In this document: piece after piece, positions 37,033-48,823 of the stretch
Layout: every line of letters starts with the position of its first letter
Position numbering within the stretch: the first letter of the stretch is position 1
Assembly (NCBI RefSeq): GCF_026157065.1
Contig: NZ_JANLGQ010000001.1
Coordinates: 62,001-126,000, forward strand
Origin: Enterococcus sp. HY326
GTDB lineage: Bacteria > Bacillota > Bacilli > Lactobacillales > Enterococcaceae
Direction: 5' to 3'
DNA length: 64,000 nucleotides
Notes under the pieces: generated by a model
What the model saw: the letters and a program-made list of their open reading frames with translations, nothing else
What the model was told of the DNA's origin: nothing
Databases searched by the model: none
Made by a program: the position numbers and the translations under genes

Positions 37033-37084
37033 TTCCATTTCCTCCTAGTGTTCAGCTATAGTTTTGCTAAATATATTTTTTAGG

Positions 37085-37115
37085 TTGACTCCCTACCATA
37101 TCTTACAGGTATCTT
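37085..37115 (+). promoter_or_regulatory. Orphan 19-bp-spacer promoter-like sequence on the plus strand
   Basis: TTGACT (37085-37090) and TATCTT (37110-37115) are exactly 19 bases apart, but no plus-strand gene follows. The spacer has CCTACC-N5-TTACAGG rather than the AGT-N2-ACT core. It lies between NmrA and the flavodoxin, both transcribed the other way. Confidence 0.3.
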
Positions 37116-37267
37116 TCTTGTTTCAGTAGAGTAGCCAATACCTAATAATTTTCCTAAATTATCTTCAGATGAATCATTTCGAGATTAAATTTTGTTAAAC
37201 CTGCGTACTTTACAGCTATATTTCAGATTGGATTTAAAAACTGTTTTTTTCCAAAGTAAATTTGATT

Positions 37268-37954
37268 TTACAGACTCAAATTGGCTAACCAGTTTGTCAC
37301 CTCTACATGGGAATCACTCACCGTATTTCTAGAGATAGTTAAGCCCTCCACAACGGTTGCATCTGGTTCTAGTTCTTCAACCTGTGAAATAGTCCGGCCA
37401 AAACTGCTACCGCCATGGGTTGAAAATGGTACAATTGTTTTCCCTGAAAAATCGTAATCATCAAAAAAGCTCATCATCGGCATCGGTAAGCGGGCATTCC
37501 AGATTGGAAATCCGACAAAGACAACATCGTATTGGTCAAAATTTTCAATTTCTGTACTTAAGGCTGGTCTTGCATCTTCGTCGCCTTCTTCTGTCGCTTG
37601 GTCAATTAACTCATCATGATCGCCAGAATATTCCCTTTCAGTTTCAATTCTGAAAGTATCTACACCAGTATCTTGAGAAATCCAATTGGCAATCTGCTGC
37701 GTGTTTCCGATAACCTCTCCATCAACGACTACTCTACTAGAGCCGGCTACTGCATCCACACCACCAGATTCTGGCATTGAGAAATACGCAATCAGAGTTG
37801 TTGCTGGATTAAATTCGCTCGCTACCGCTTGCGTAGTTGTCTCACTGGCATTATTTTCTGATGAGTTACCTTCTGTCTGTGTGCCCTCGTCTGCCTGACA
37901 GGCCGCTAACAGGAAAGCTGCCAGCATAACCGTTGCTATCTTAGCTTTTTTCAT
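37268..37954 (-). CDS. Flavodoxin-fold lipoprotein
   Basis: The 228-residue precursor has the lipobox LLAAC (C19), a Ser/Thr/Asn-rich linker and a Flavodoxin_4-like domain (LIAYFSMPES near 52-61, VFVGFPIWNARLPMP, TIVPFSTHGGSSFG). ATG 37954 is eight bases after GGAGG. It is a paralogue of the proteins at 31971 and 53107. It stands alone under a MerR-type promoter. The first loop is extended compared with classical flavodoxins. Confidence 0.85.
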   Translation of the reverse strand: MKKAKIATVMLAAFLLAACQADEGTQTEGNSSENNASETTTQAVASEFNPATTLIAYFSMPESGGVDAVAGSSRVVVDGEVIGNTQQIANWISQDTGVDTFRIETEREYSGDHDELIDQATEEGDEDARPALSTEIENFDQYDVVFVGFPIWNARLPMPMMSFFDDYDFSGKTIVPFSTHGGSSFGRTISQVEELEPDATVVEGLTISRNTVSDSHVEVTNWLANLSL

Positions 37955-37995
37955 AATATGATAATCCTCCAAAAATTTTTTTTCTTCCTACTAAC

Positions 37996-38026
37996 ACCTT
38001 AAACTATCGAGTTCACTACAGGGCAA
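37996..38026 (-). promoter_or_regulatory. MerR-type promoter for the flavodoxin at 37268
   Basis: Minus strand TTGCCC (38021-38026) and TAAGGT (37996-38001) are 19 bases apart, with the core GTAGTGAACTC in the spacer. Confidence 0.65.
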
Positions 38027-38115
38027 GGGCTTTTTTGAAAAAAATTTATAAAAACGATTGAAGTTTTTCTTCATTGCTAACCTTTCAAGAGTTTACTAGA
38101 CAATCCAACTTAAGA

Positions 38116-38967
38116 TTAAATAAAAATTGTAATAATGCTGCCGACAACAATTAAAGCTAAACCAATCAAGGTCGAGCGGAGTTCTCTTGGGCTTTTCTTT
38201 TCCTTTAAAAAGAACATACCGCCTAATGTTGCGACGACGACATTTAATTGGGTGATGATGAAAGCTGTGGCTACACCATTTTCTTGTGCTGAAAAAATGT
38301 ACGCTAACGCTGAAATTGAAAATGTCAGCCCAACTAGACTCGTTTGCCAGCTAGTTTTTTCAACTATCGCTTTTCGGTCAGTAACAAGAACATAGATGAG
38401 TGCTCCTAAAAAGACGCCGAGCATTTGTGGAAAGAAAATTGCCAGACCTGAAGCGTCCACCATTTTAGGTAGGGCACTGTAAATCCAATACCCAATACTT
38501 GTGAATAAAAGAATGATAAAGCCGTGTTTGAAACGATCTTTGGTTGAAGCCGAATCACTGACTGAGGTAAAAATGGCTCCGACAATTAATAAAATAATCG
38601 CCCCAAGCCCAATTAATTTATTGGTCAAAGTCGGCCATTCACCAAAAGCAATGACACTGATTAAAGATGTTCCGATTAATTGTAGGCCAGTTGTGACTGG
38701 CATCGTACTGGATACCCCCATTAGTTCAAGAGATTTATATTGTCCAGTTTGTCCGATGACCCAAAATGCTCCGGACAAAAGACTGATCAAAAAGACAACC
38801 AAAGAAATATTACCGGGTGAGAAGGCAAATTCAACAATCAAACCAATAACTAAAGCCCCAATTCCGGTACCTAAAATTTGATTTGCTGGTTTTCCACCAA
38901 TTTTTCCGATAATTAATGGTTGAATCCCCCAGCCTAATGCTGGGATTAAAGCGATTAAAATATTCAT
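38116..38967 (-). CDS. glcU: GRP-family sugar uptake protein (GlcU-like)
   Basis: The 283-residue protein has ten hydrophobic segments and the family features NILIALIPALGWGIQPLIIGKIGG at the start (positions 2-25) and FFLKEKKSPRELRST near the end. GlcU proteins import glucose by proton symport. Here it lies 68 bases downstream of a glucose dehydrogenase gene, the same partnership as the Bacillus glcU-gdh pair, so a role in direct glucose oxidation is likely. Confidence 0.88.
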   Translation of the reverse strand: MNILIALIPALGWGIQPLIIGKIGGKPANQILGTGIGALVIGLIVEFAFSPGNISLVVFLISLLSGAFWVIGQTGQYKSLELMGVSSTMPVTTGLQLIGTSLISVIAFGEWPTLTNKLIGLGAIILLIVGAIFTSVSDSASTKDRFKHGFIILLFTSIGYWIYSALPKMVDASGLAIFFPQMLGVFLGALIYVLVTDRKAIVEKTSWQTSLVGLTFSISALAYIFSAQENGVATAFIITQLNVVVATLGGMFFLKEKKSPRELRSTLIGLALIVVGSIITIFI

Positions 38968-39008
38968 GATAAAGCTTCCTTTTTAATTTTCTAGTAATTA
39001 TTCCTTTT

Positions 39009-39032
39009 GAAAAGCCCTTAAAGGGGCTTTTC
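39009..39032. terminator. Short hairpin between gdh and glcU
   Basis: GAAAAGCCC (39009-39017) pairs with GGGCTTTTC (39024-39032) over 9 bp. Only TTTTC follows on the minus strand before A-rich sequence, so it is at most a weak terminator or processing site inside the gdh-glcU unit. Confidence 0.45.
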
Positions 39033-39035
39033 TAA

Positions 39036-39892
<857 letters not shown>

Positions 39893-39975
39893 TCGCAACT
39901 TACAACTAATCAATTTTCTTTATCTCTACGTGTATTTGTTTTGCTTAATGTATGAGAAATAAATATTCAGCCTGT

Positions 39976-40299
39976 TTAGTCTGCCTCAGAATATACTTCT
40001 TTAGCAATCGTAAAGGCACTCCATGCCTTAGGCCAGCCACAATAAAATGCCAGTTGAGTAATGATTTCTGAGATTTCTGCTTGGCTAATCCCATTGGCTT
40101 TGCCTTTTAATAAATGAGCTTTTAATTGCTCAAAATTTCCACCAGATAGTAATGCTGAAATAGTAATCATACTTCGAAGTTTTGGTGACAATTCTGTTTC
40201 CCTTGACCAAACCTCCCCGAATAAAACATCATCGTTTAATTCTGCAAATTTTGGTGCAAACTCGCCTAAGCGATCTCTGCCTGCTGTTTGTTTTTCCAT
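39976..40299 (-). CDS. Carboxymuconolactone decarboxylase-family protein
   Basis: The 107-residue all-helical protein has the CMD/AhpD-like core LSPKLRSMITISALLSGGNFEQLKAHL and AFYCGWPKAWSAF. Only one cysteine (C88) is present, so the CxxC of AhpD peroxidase-type members is missing. The family is often encoded beside flavodoxins and AKRs. Its reaction is unknown. It is a single-gene unit with its own MerR-type promoter. Confidence 0.85.
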   Translation of the reverse strand: MEKQTAGRDRLGEFAPKFAELNDDVLFGEVWSRETELSPKLRSMITISALLSGGNFEQLKAHLLKGKANGISQAEISEIITQLAFYCGWPKAWSAFTIAKEVYSEAD

Positions 40300-40331
40300 T
40301 TGAAAAAGCCCCTTCCTTAATTAATAAAATT

Positions 40332-40362
40332 ACTTTAAACCTTGGAGTGGGCTTTAGAGCAA
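40332..40362 (-). promoter_or_regulatory. MerR-type promoter for the CMD-family gene
   Basis: Minus strand TTGCTC (40357-40362) and TAAAGT (40332-40337) are 19 bases apart. The spacer has AAAGCCCACTCCAAGG, a variant of the shared core. Confidence 0.6.
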
Positions 40363-40487
40363 GAGAAACGCCTCGCAAAAAAATTTTCAGGTACAACAAT
40401 TGTTTAATGGAAGATCATTGCACCAGACACTTTACCAATCAGTAAAATTTAGATATGCTAAAGTTATTCTGATGGGGTGGTGTTTTT

Positions 40488-41060
40488 TTGAGTAAAGAAC
40501 GTTTAGCTACATTTACTGATGCTGTTTTAGCAATTATTATGACAATTCTAGTGTTGGACTTGGAGAAGCCCACAACTTTAACATTAGCAGGCTTTTGGGA
40601 TCTACGAGCCAATTTTTTTGCTTATTCTCTATCCTTTTTTTGGCTAGGATCAATGTGGGTAAATCTCCATAATGAGTGATATATTGTAAAAAAAGTTTCC
40701 AGAAGAACTGTCTGGGCAACATTGATTATGCTCTTCTTTTCATCCCTGTTTCCTTATGCCACAAATATTATGGCGACTAATTTTTCTAATGGAATTGCTC
40801 AATCCTTCTATGGATTCATTGTCTTATGCGTAACCTTCTCAAATACTTTGTCTTACGCAACGCTGATTTCAGCCAATCAAGAAAACCATAAATTTCAAGA
40901 AAGGATGAGCCATAGAAATAAATGGGCAGCCTATGATATTGGCTTAAAAATTCTAGGCTTACTGCTTTCCCTGACCATTTGGCCAGCTGCGATGAGTTTT
41001 GCTGTTCTCCTTACCTTAGTCATTTTTGTTATTCCACATCAGCTAGAAAAAACCCAGTAA
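40488..41060 (+). pseudogene. TMEM175/DUF1211 membrane protein interrupted by TGA
   Basis: A TTG start (40488) with GGGGTGG upstream reads MSKERLATFTDAVLAIIMT, the family's first-helix signature FSDA-like motif (TFTDAV). After codon 63 (VNLHNE) an in-frame TGA at 40678-40680 interrupts the frame, which continues unshifted as YIVKKVSRRTVWATLIMLFF to the stop at 41060. Joined, the product is 190 codons with about six membrane segments, matching bacterial TMEM175 potassium-channel-like proteins, where a tryptophan codon could precede YIVKK. A single TGG-to-TGA change would explain it. It is the only plus-strand gene between 26 and 48 kb. Confidence 0.75.
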
Positions 41061-41167
41061 AGAAAAATTTACTGGCACAATCTTTGTAAAAAATTAGCCT
41101 TCAATCAGGTAAATTTTTTTGTAAGAATAGAGATATATTACCTGCTTTGTACTTTAAGAAACTAAAG

Positions 41168-41196
41168 AACCCGCCATTGAAAAAATGGCGGGTTTT
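41168..41196 (+). terminator. Terminator of the TMEM175-like gene
   Basis: Perfect 11-bp arms AACCCGCCATT (41168-41178) and AATGGCGGGTT (41184-41194) have a five-base loop and a short T-run. It is the strongest hairpin in the surrounding gap. Confidence 0.8.
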
Positions 41197-41218
41197 GTGA
41201 TTGATGCATAGCCTACAC

Positions 41219-41467
41219 TTAAAATGGTTTCATCTTATAACCCTGGTAATGTAACCCTGGTAATGGACTTCCTTTTTGATAGTGATCTGGGAAAGAATAA
41301 TTTTTTAAAAGCTGAGCTGGCCAACCAAGTTGAGATAATTGATCCTAAGAAATTTCAGTGACAATAAGTGCGCTTCCTTTGGCTAACTCCCAGTTCGATA
41401 AATAATCTAAGCTGGCCACAAAAAATTTATTTCTGTTTGCTAAATCATTGCTAGATTTCAGTTGAAA
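41219..41467 (-). pseudogene. Degenerate ORF remnant of unknown identity
   Basis: One minus-strand frame reads protein-like sequence: NRNKFFVASLDYLSNWELAK, GSALIVTEIS, a TAG stop, then DQLSQLGWPAQLLKNYSFPD and HYQKGSPLPGLHYQGYKMKPF before TAA at 41219. There is no start codon with a ribosome binding site. I do not recognise the family. A 14-base tandem duplication, TAACCCTGGTAATG twice, lies at its 3' end (41235-41262 region). It looks like a fragment of a once longer gene. Confidence 0.35.
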
Positions 41468-41524
41468 TTATCAATCTAATCATTTAGCTATTGCAGCCAT
41501 GACTGCAATATGAAAAATATTCGC

Positions 41525-41553
41525 AAAAAAAAGCACCATCAAAGAGATGATGC
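41525..41553 (-). terminator. Terminator after the MerR-AKR operon
   Basis: On the minus strand GCATCATC and GATGGTGC pair over 8 bp with one wobble and five-base loop, followed by eight T residues. It lies 22 bases after the AKR stop at 41575. Confidence 0.85.
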
Positions 41554-41574
41554 ATTTATCTGGAAAAAATTATT

Positions 41575-42426
41575 TTAAACGTCCATTCTTCTTCCAGCCA
41601 TCCATTTAATCATCGCTGGATCAGCATGGGAGAAGAATTGGCTTGCCCCAGCATTCAATGTCGCAATTTGTGCTTTGTCTTCATCTGTTAATGAAAAATC
41701 AAAAATATCCAAGTTTTGTGCCATGCGGTCTGGATTGACAGATTTTGTTAACACGATAATATCTTGTTCCACTAACCAACGAACGATGACTTGGGCCACT
41801 GATTTGCCATATTTATTGCCAATTGTTGTTAAGATTTCGTTTTGGAAGATGCCATTTTTACCTTCTGCAAATGGTGCCCAAGCTTCTACCATAATGCCTT
41901 CTTCTTTTAAAGCGGCAATATTTTCGGCTTGTTGTTGGAAAGGATTAATTTCAATTTGATCCACTTGTGGGGTTACTTTGTTAAATTCTGCTAAGTCAAC
42001 AGCACGATCGACAGCAAAGTTCGAAATACCAATTGCCTTGATTTTACCATCCGCTTGTAATTCTTCCATTGCCCGCCAAGCACCATACACATCGTTATAA
42101 GGTTGGTGTAATAATAATAAATCCACATAGTCCACACCTAAACGATCTAATGAACGTTGGAATGAAGCCATCACGCCATCATAAGAAACATTTTCCACCC
42201 AAATTTTTGTCGTTAGGAAAATTTCTTCTCTAGCAACACCTGAATTGGCAATTCCTTTACCAACGGCTTCTTCATTCATATATGATTGTGCTGTATCAAT
42301 ATGGCGGTAGCCAGCTTTGATGGCATCAATCACGGCTTGTTCTGCTTCTTTAGAATCGGTGATTTGGAAAGTCCCAAAACCTAAAATTGGAACTTCTACT
42401 CCGTTGTTTAATTTGACTGTTTGCAT
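41575..42426 (-). CDS. Aldo/keto reductase (AKR5, 2,5-diketo-D-gluconate reductase type)
   Basis: The 283-residue barrel has D44, Y49, K74 and H107 (HIDTAQSY, TTKIW, LLHQP) and the AKR5 motif IGISNF. ATG 42426 is preferred; an upstream TTG two codons earlier is possible. It follows a MerR gene by 17 bases, so the pair forms an operon from the promoter at 42912. It is paralogous to the AKRs at 42953 and 47853. Confidence 0.9.
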   Translation of the reverse strand: MQTVKLNNGVEVPILGFGTFQITDSKEAEQAVIDAIKAGYRHIDTAQSYMNEEAVGKGIANSGVAREEIFLTTKIWVENVSYDGVMASFQRSLDRLGVDYVDLLLLHQPYNDVYGAWRAMEELQADGKIKAIGISNFAVDRAVDLAEFNKVTPQVDQIEINPFQQQAENIAALKEEGIMVEAWAPFAEGKNGIFQNEILTTIGNKYGKSVAQVIVRWLVEQDIIVLTKSVNPDRMAQNLDIFDFSLTDEDKAQIATLNAGASQFFSHADPAMIKWMAGRRMDV

Positions 42427-42443
42427 GTTCAATTCCTGCTTTC

Positions 42444-42881
42444 TTAATTTTTTATACTTTGTTTTTTAAAATGCTTCATAGTCCATAATTCTTCGATCTG
42501 ATCTTCGGTCATTAAGCCTGCTTCAAACTTAGCTAAATGATCATCATAGGTATCAATTTTATATTCCAATAAATCTCTGGTCTTTTGCATTTCAAGTAAT
42601 TTTTCATCTAATTCGTTTAGTTGCGCCCGCAGCACGTCTTTTTGTGTCCGTCGTTTATCTCCTGTTTCTTGAGATAATCTAGCAAATTCAATAACTGACT
42701 CAATCGAGACACCGGCGTTTCGCAAACTTTTTGCCAGAAAAATCCAGTTCAAATCTCGTTTGCTAAACACACGGTAACCTTTGTCATCTCGTGTCACTGG
42801 CGGGATAACACCAGCTTTCTCATAATAGCGGATGGTATCAGAGGTTAAGTCAAACATTTTAGCGACTTCTTTGATATTCAT
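42444..42881 (-). CDS. MerR-family regulator without cysteines
   Basis: The 145-residue protein opens with MNIKEVAKMFDLTSDTIRYY (MerR helix-turn-helix), then the wing and IPPVTRDDKGYRVFSKRDL, and a coiled coil (about 80-120). At the AdhR Cys52 position it has S52, and the entire protein lacks cysteine, so it cannot sense by a thiol switch as AdhR does. It lies directly downstream of a 19-bp-spacer promoter with a strong dyad and upstream of an AKR, suggesting autoregulation. Confidence 0.88.
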   Translation of the reverse strand: MNIKEVAKMFDLTSDTIRYYEKAGVIPPVTRDDKGYRVFSKRDLNWIFLAKSLRNAGVSIESVIEFARLSQETGDKRRTQKDVLRAQLNELDEKLLEMQKTRDLLEYKIDTYDDHLAKFEAGLMTEDQIEELWTMKHFKKQSIKN

Positions 42882-42911
42882 AGCTTCACCTGATTTCTAT
42901 TTAATAAATTT

Positions 42912-42942
42912 AGTATAAACTATGAAGTGAACTCCAAGGCAA
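42912..42942 (-). promoter_or_regulatory. MerR-type promoter for the merR-AKR operon
   Basis: Minus strand TTGCCT (42937-42942) and TATACT (42912-42917) are 19 bases apart. The spacer contains TGGAGTTCACTTCA. It lies between the MerR start and the preceding AKR stop. Confidence 0.75.
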
Positions 42943-42952
42943 GAAAAATGTT

Positions 42953-45161
<2,209 letters not shown>

Positions 45162-45195
45162 TGTGTTTTTCCTCCTAATCACGATCACAAAATAG

Positions 45196-45226
45196 ACTAT
45201 AAGGTATGGAGCGCACTTCATAGCAA
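45196..45226 (-). promoter_or_regulatory. MerR-type promoter for the MFS-AKR operon
   Basis: Minus strand TTGCTA (45221-45226) and TATAGT (45196-45201) are 19 bases apart. The spacer has TGAAGTGCGCTCCATA. Confidence 0.75.
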
Positions 45227-45382
45227 GAGAAACACTTCAAATTTCTCTCTTTTTTCAAATCTATTTTTTATTCATTTAGTTCATCACTTCAGATGAACGT
45301 ACGTTACCAACCTTACGTCACCCTTTTGGAAGGTGAATGAGTAGAAATAACGAGTTTTTTTAATAGCTATTACTAAAACTTT

Positions 45383-45742
45383 CTAGTAGTTAATTCTTGT
45401 ATAAGACAAGGAAATCAGTTGTACTTGATTGCCTTTGTTTGAGTATACTTCTGTTACAACAAAGGGATTTACAACTTCATTTCCGTTGACAATTGCTGTC
45501 AGTTTTATTTTGTTCAGCAAAATGCTAACATCATCAAAGGAATGCTGCGTTTGTTCTTCAAAAACAATCTCTTTTAAAATAATACCTTTTGACTCGATTA
45601 TCTCAATTTCACCATCTCTTGATAGGGTTACGCCCATGTGCACGAAAACTGCATCAGGATGGACGTATTTTTTCAAGTCTTTCTGGTTGCTGTCTTTTAA
45701 TGCTTGCCAAATAAGTTGTGATACTTCTTGCACTTGTTCCAT
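45383..45742 (-). CDS. NTF2-like/DUF4440 protein
   Basis: The 119-residue protein has the SnoaL/NTF2-like fold by pattern: helices to residue 25, KKYVHPDAVFVHMG (24-37), and beta strands to IVNGNEVVNPFVVTEVYSNKGNQVQLISLSYTRI. Such proteins are small-molecule-binding domains or isomerase-like enzymes. GAGG precedes the ATG. It is third in an AKR-oxidoreductase-NTF2 unit and resembles the broken gene at 54200 in family but not closely in sequence. Confidence 0.72.
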   Translation of the reverse strand: MEQVQEVSQLIWQALKDSNQKDLKKYVHPDAVFVHMGVTLSRDGEIEIIESKGIILKEIVFEEQTQHSFDDVSILLNKIKLTAIVNGNEVVNPFVVTEVYSNKGNQVQLISLSYTRINY

Positions 45743-45777
45743 AATAAGCCTCTTTTCTTTTTTATTGAAAAATCCAA

Positions 45778-46242
45778 CTATTTATCAAAATTTATTCTTT
45801 TCGCATCTCTGCTAGTGGTCACTTTGCCTAGATACTTCATGAAAAATCTTCTCGCAACATGTTTAATCACTGTTTCGATTCCTGGTATCGCATCATCTGG
45901 TGCAGTTCCTTGAACAATCAAAATGAGTTTAGCTCCATTTAAAGGAGCCTCCTTTGAAGAAATATCGATATCCATGGTATCTGACAAACGGTCGATAAAT
46001 GTTTTTAAGTAGCCGGTCATATCTGACCAATAAACCGGTGTGCTAATCACTAATTGATTGACGCCGCTTAATTTATCAATGACATCAAAATATTGATCGC
46101 CTTTAAAATTTTGACCAATTTGGTTAATTTGATAGTCAATCAAATTAATTGTTTCAAAGGATTGTTTGCCAAAAACTTCTTTGGCCAAGTCAGCGCCATG
46201 GCCAGCTTTATTCATACTGGCATTTAAAAAAATATTTTTCAT
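45778..46242 (-). CDS. NAD(P)H-dependent oxidoreductase, flavodoxin-like fold
   Basis: The 154-residue protein begins MKNIFLNASMNKAGHGADLAKEVF and has the FMN-reductase ring loop ISTPVYWSDMTGYLKTFIDRL (about 65-85). It belongs to the NADPH-dependent FMN reductase/NQO group. ATG 46242 has GAGGAG eight bases upstream. It lies 28 bases downstream of an AKR gene and 35 before an NTF2-like gene, so the three are one operon. Confidence 0.85.
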   Translation of the reverse strand: MKNIFLNASMNKAGHGADLAKEVFGKQSFETINLIDYQINQIGQNFKGDQYFDVIDKLSGVNQLVISTPVYWSDMTGYLKTFIDRLSDTMDIDISSKEAPLNGAKLILIVQGTAPDDAIPGIETVIKHVARRFFMKYLGKVTTSRDAKRINFDK

Positions 46243-46270
46243 TGTTCTTGCTCCTCTCAACAAACGAACT

Positions 46271-47251
<981 letters not shown>

Positions 47252-47276
47252 TTGAACGCACCTCCATGATGTTTTT

Positions 47277-47307
47277 AAGATAAACTATGGAGTTCGCTCC
47301 ATAGCAA
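47277..47307 (-). promoter_or_regulatory. MerR-type promoter with perfect 8-4-8 palindrome
   Basis: Minus strand TTGCTA (47302-47307) and TATCTT (47277-47282) are 19 bases apart. CTATGGAGCGAACTCCATAG is a perfect palindrome with an 8-base arm and four-base centre, overlapping the -35. It lies between the AKR at 46271 and a MerR gene. Confidence 0.85.
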
Positions 47308-47351
47308 GAATTTTGTTTCAAAAGTGCAGATTTCAAAAAATTTTCAGCGGC

Positions 47352-47771
47352 TTAAACTGAACAAGAACTAATACCCATTCTTTTTTGATAGTCATTTGCC
47401 AAAGTAGTCTCAAATTGCTGCAGCAATCCTTGACTGTCTTCAATTTTATGATTTAAATCAGTGACCATGGTATTCAATTCAAAAATCTTTTCCTCTAAAG
47501 TTTGTTTTTGTTGAAATAAAATAGCTTTTCTTTCTTGAGAAGTTTGCGATTCCCCTTGCAACAAAAGATTCACATACTCAATACTCGAATCAATCGACAC
47601 GCCGGCTTCACGGATTTTTTTTGCGAAAAAAAGCCAATCTAAATCATTCTCCGAAAAAATTCGATAGCCCTTTTCGTCCCTAGTAATTGGTGGTACCAAT
47701 CCTGTTTTTTCGTAATAGCGAATAGTTTCTGCAGAAATTCCGATTTTTTCTCCGGCGGTTGTGATATTCAT
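47352..47771 (-). CDS. MerR-family regulator with Lys52
   Basis: The 139-residue MerR protein begins MNITTAGEKIGISAETIRYY with the wing VPPITRDEKGYRIFSENDL and a coiled coil (about 75-110). Position 52 is lysine (FAKKIREAG), not the AdhR cysteine; a single cysteine lies at 137 near the C-terminus (SSCSV). It is downstream of an AKR gene by 81 bases and immediately upstream, on the same strand, of the palindromic promoter at 47277. Confidence 0.88.
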   Translation of the reverse strand: MNITTAGEKIGISAETIRYYEKTGLVPPITRDEKGYRIFSENDLDWLFFAKKIREAGVSIDSSIEYVNLLLQGESQTSQERKAILFQQKQTLEEKIFELNTMVTDLNHKIEDSQGLLQQFETTLANDYQKRMGISSCSV

Positions 47772-47852
47772 AATGGTTCTTCCTTTCTTGGATGGTCAGC
47801 TGATTTGTTTCAAAGTAATTTATTGTAGATTTTATTTTTTAGACCTGCCATG

Positions 47853-48704
47853 CTAAGCTCGCAAAATCTTCATCTCATTGAAGGATTTTGCAATATCAAC
47901 AGTCAGATGATTAATAATTTTGAAGCCCGTTTCTAAATAACTGATTTGGGTCATATCCTCTTCACTCAGTTCAAAATCAAAGACGTCAAAGTTTTCCTGC
48001 ATTCTTTGAACATCTGCTGACTTGGGAATGACGACGATTTCTTGTTGTATTTGCCAGCGTAGAATGACTTGGGCAACTGTCTTTTGATGCTTTTCAGCAA
48101 TTGGCATCAAGATTTCATTATGAAAAATATTGCAATTACCTTCAGCAAATGGGGCCCAGCCTTCAACTTGCACTCCATATTCTTTATTCACCTCTAAAGC
48201 TCGACGTTGTTGGCGAAACGGATGAATTTCAATCTGATTGATTGCTGGTTTTATTTCATTATTTAGTATTAAATCCACCAACCGATCTTCACTAAAGTTG
48301 CTGACACCAATCGCCCGAATCTTACCAGCTTTATATAATTCCTCCATCGCGCGCCATGAACCGTAATAATCACCAAAGGGAACGTGAATTAAAAATAAAT
48401 CAATATAATCTAACCCTAATTTGTCTAGGGAAGTCTGAAAGGCTTTTTTTGTGGCCTCATACCCGATATCTTCAATCCAGACCTTGGTGGTAACAAAAAT
48501 TTCTGCTCTAGGAATTTTACTTTTTCTAATTGCTCTGCCAACCGCTTCCTCATTCAGATAGGTTGATGCTGTATCGATTAACCGGTAACCCGCTTTTAAG
48601 GCTTCACTAACAATTTTTTCACTTTCAGCTAAATCTGGAATTTGATAAACTCCAAATCCTAATTGCGGCATCTTCACACCATTATTTAACGTGACATATT
48701 TCAT
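47853..48704 (-). CDS. Aldo/keto reductase (AKR5 type)
   Basis: The 283-residue barrel has D44, Y49, K74 and H107 and begins [20 protein letters not shown], close to the protein at 42953. AAGGA lies before the ATG. It is divergent from a LysR gene and may be its target; the shared 119-base gap contains a perfect palindrome. A MerR gene follows on the same strand. Confidence 0.9.
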   Translation of the reverse strand: MKYVTLNNGVKMPQLGFGVYQIPDLAESEKIVSEALKAGYRLIDTASTYLNEEAVGRAIRKSKIPRAEIFVTTKVWIEDIGYEATKKAFQTSLDKLGLDYIDLFLIHVPFGDYYGSWRAMEELYKAGKIRAIGVSNFSEDRLVDLILNNEIKPAINQIEIHPFRQQRRALEVNKEYGVQVEGWAPFAEGNCNIFHNEILMPIAEKHQKTVAQVILRWQIQQEIVVIPKSADVQRMQENFDVFDFELSEEDMTQISYLETGFKIINHLTVDIAKSFNEMKILRA

Positions 48705-48792
48705 TGTCTGTCATTCCTTTCACGACAACTTTCTATAGCAGTAGCTTAACACCATATCCTTTGTCTTAGAATTTGAAAAATGTTAAGATAGG

Positions 48793-48811
48793 TATTAACG
48801 TAAAGTTAATA
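48793..48811. promoter_or_regulatory. Perfect 7-5-7 palindrome, candidate LysR-type operator
   Basis: TATTAACGTAAAGTTAATA is a perfect 7-5-7 palindrome and satisfies the LysR T-N11-A rule. It ends just before the AGGAGG of the LysR gene and lies about 90 bases upstream of the divergent AKR start. Confidence 0.6.
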
Positions 48812-48823
48812 CAGGAGGTCGTT

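Noticed and set aside
40678-40680. TGA in the TMEM175-like gene as a selenocysteine codon
   Set aside because: The position fits a tryptophan between helices, no selenium genes are nearby, and a simple nonsense mutation explains it.
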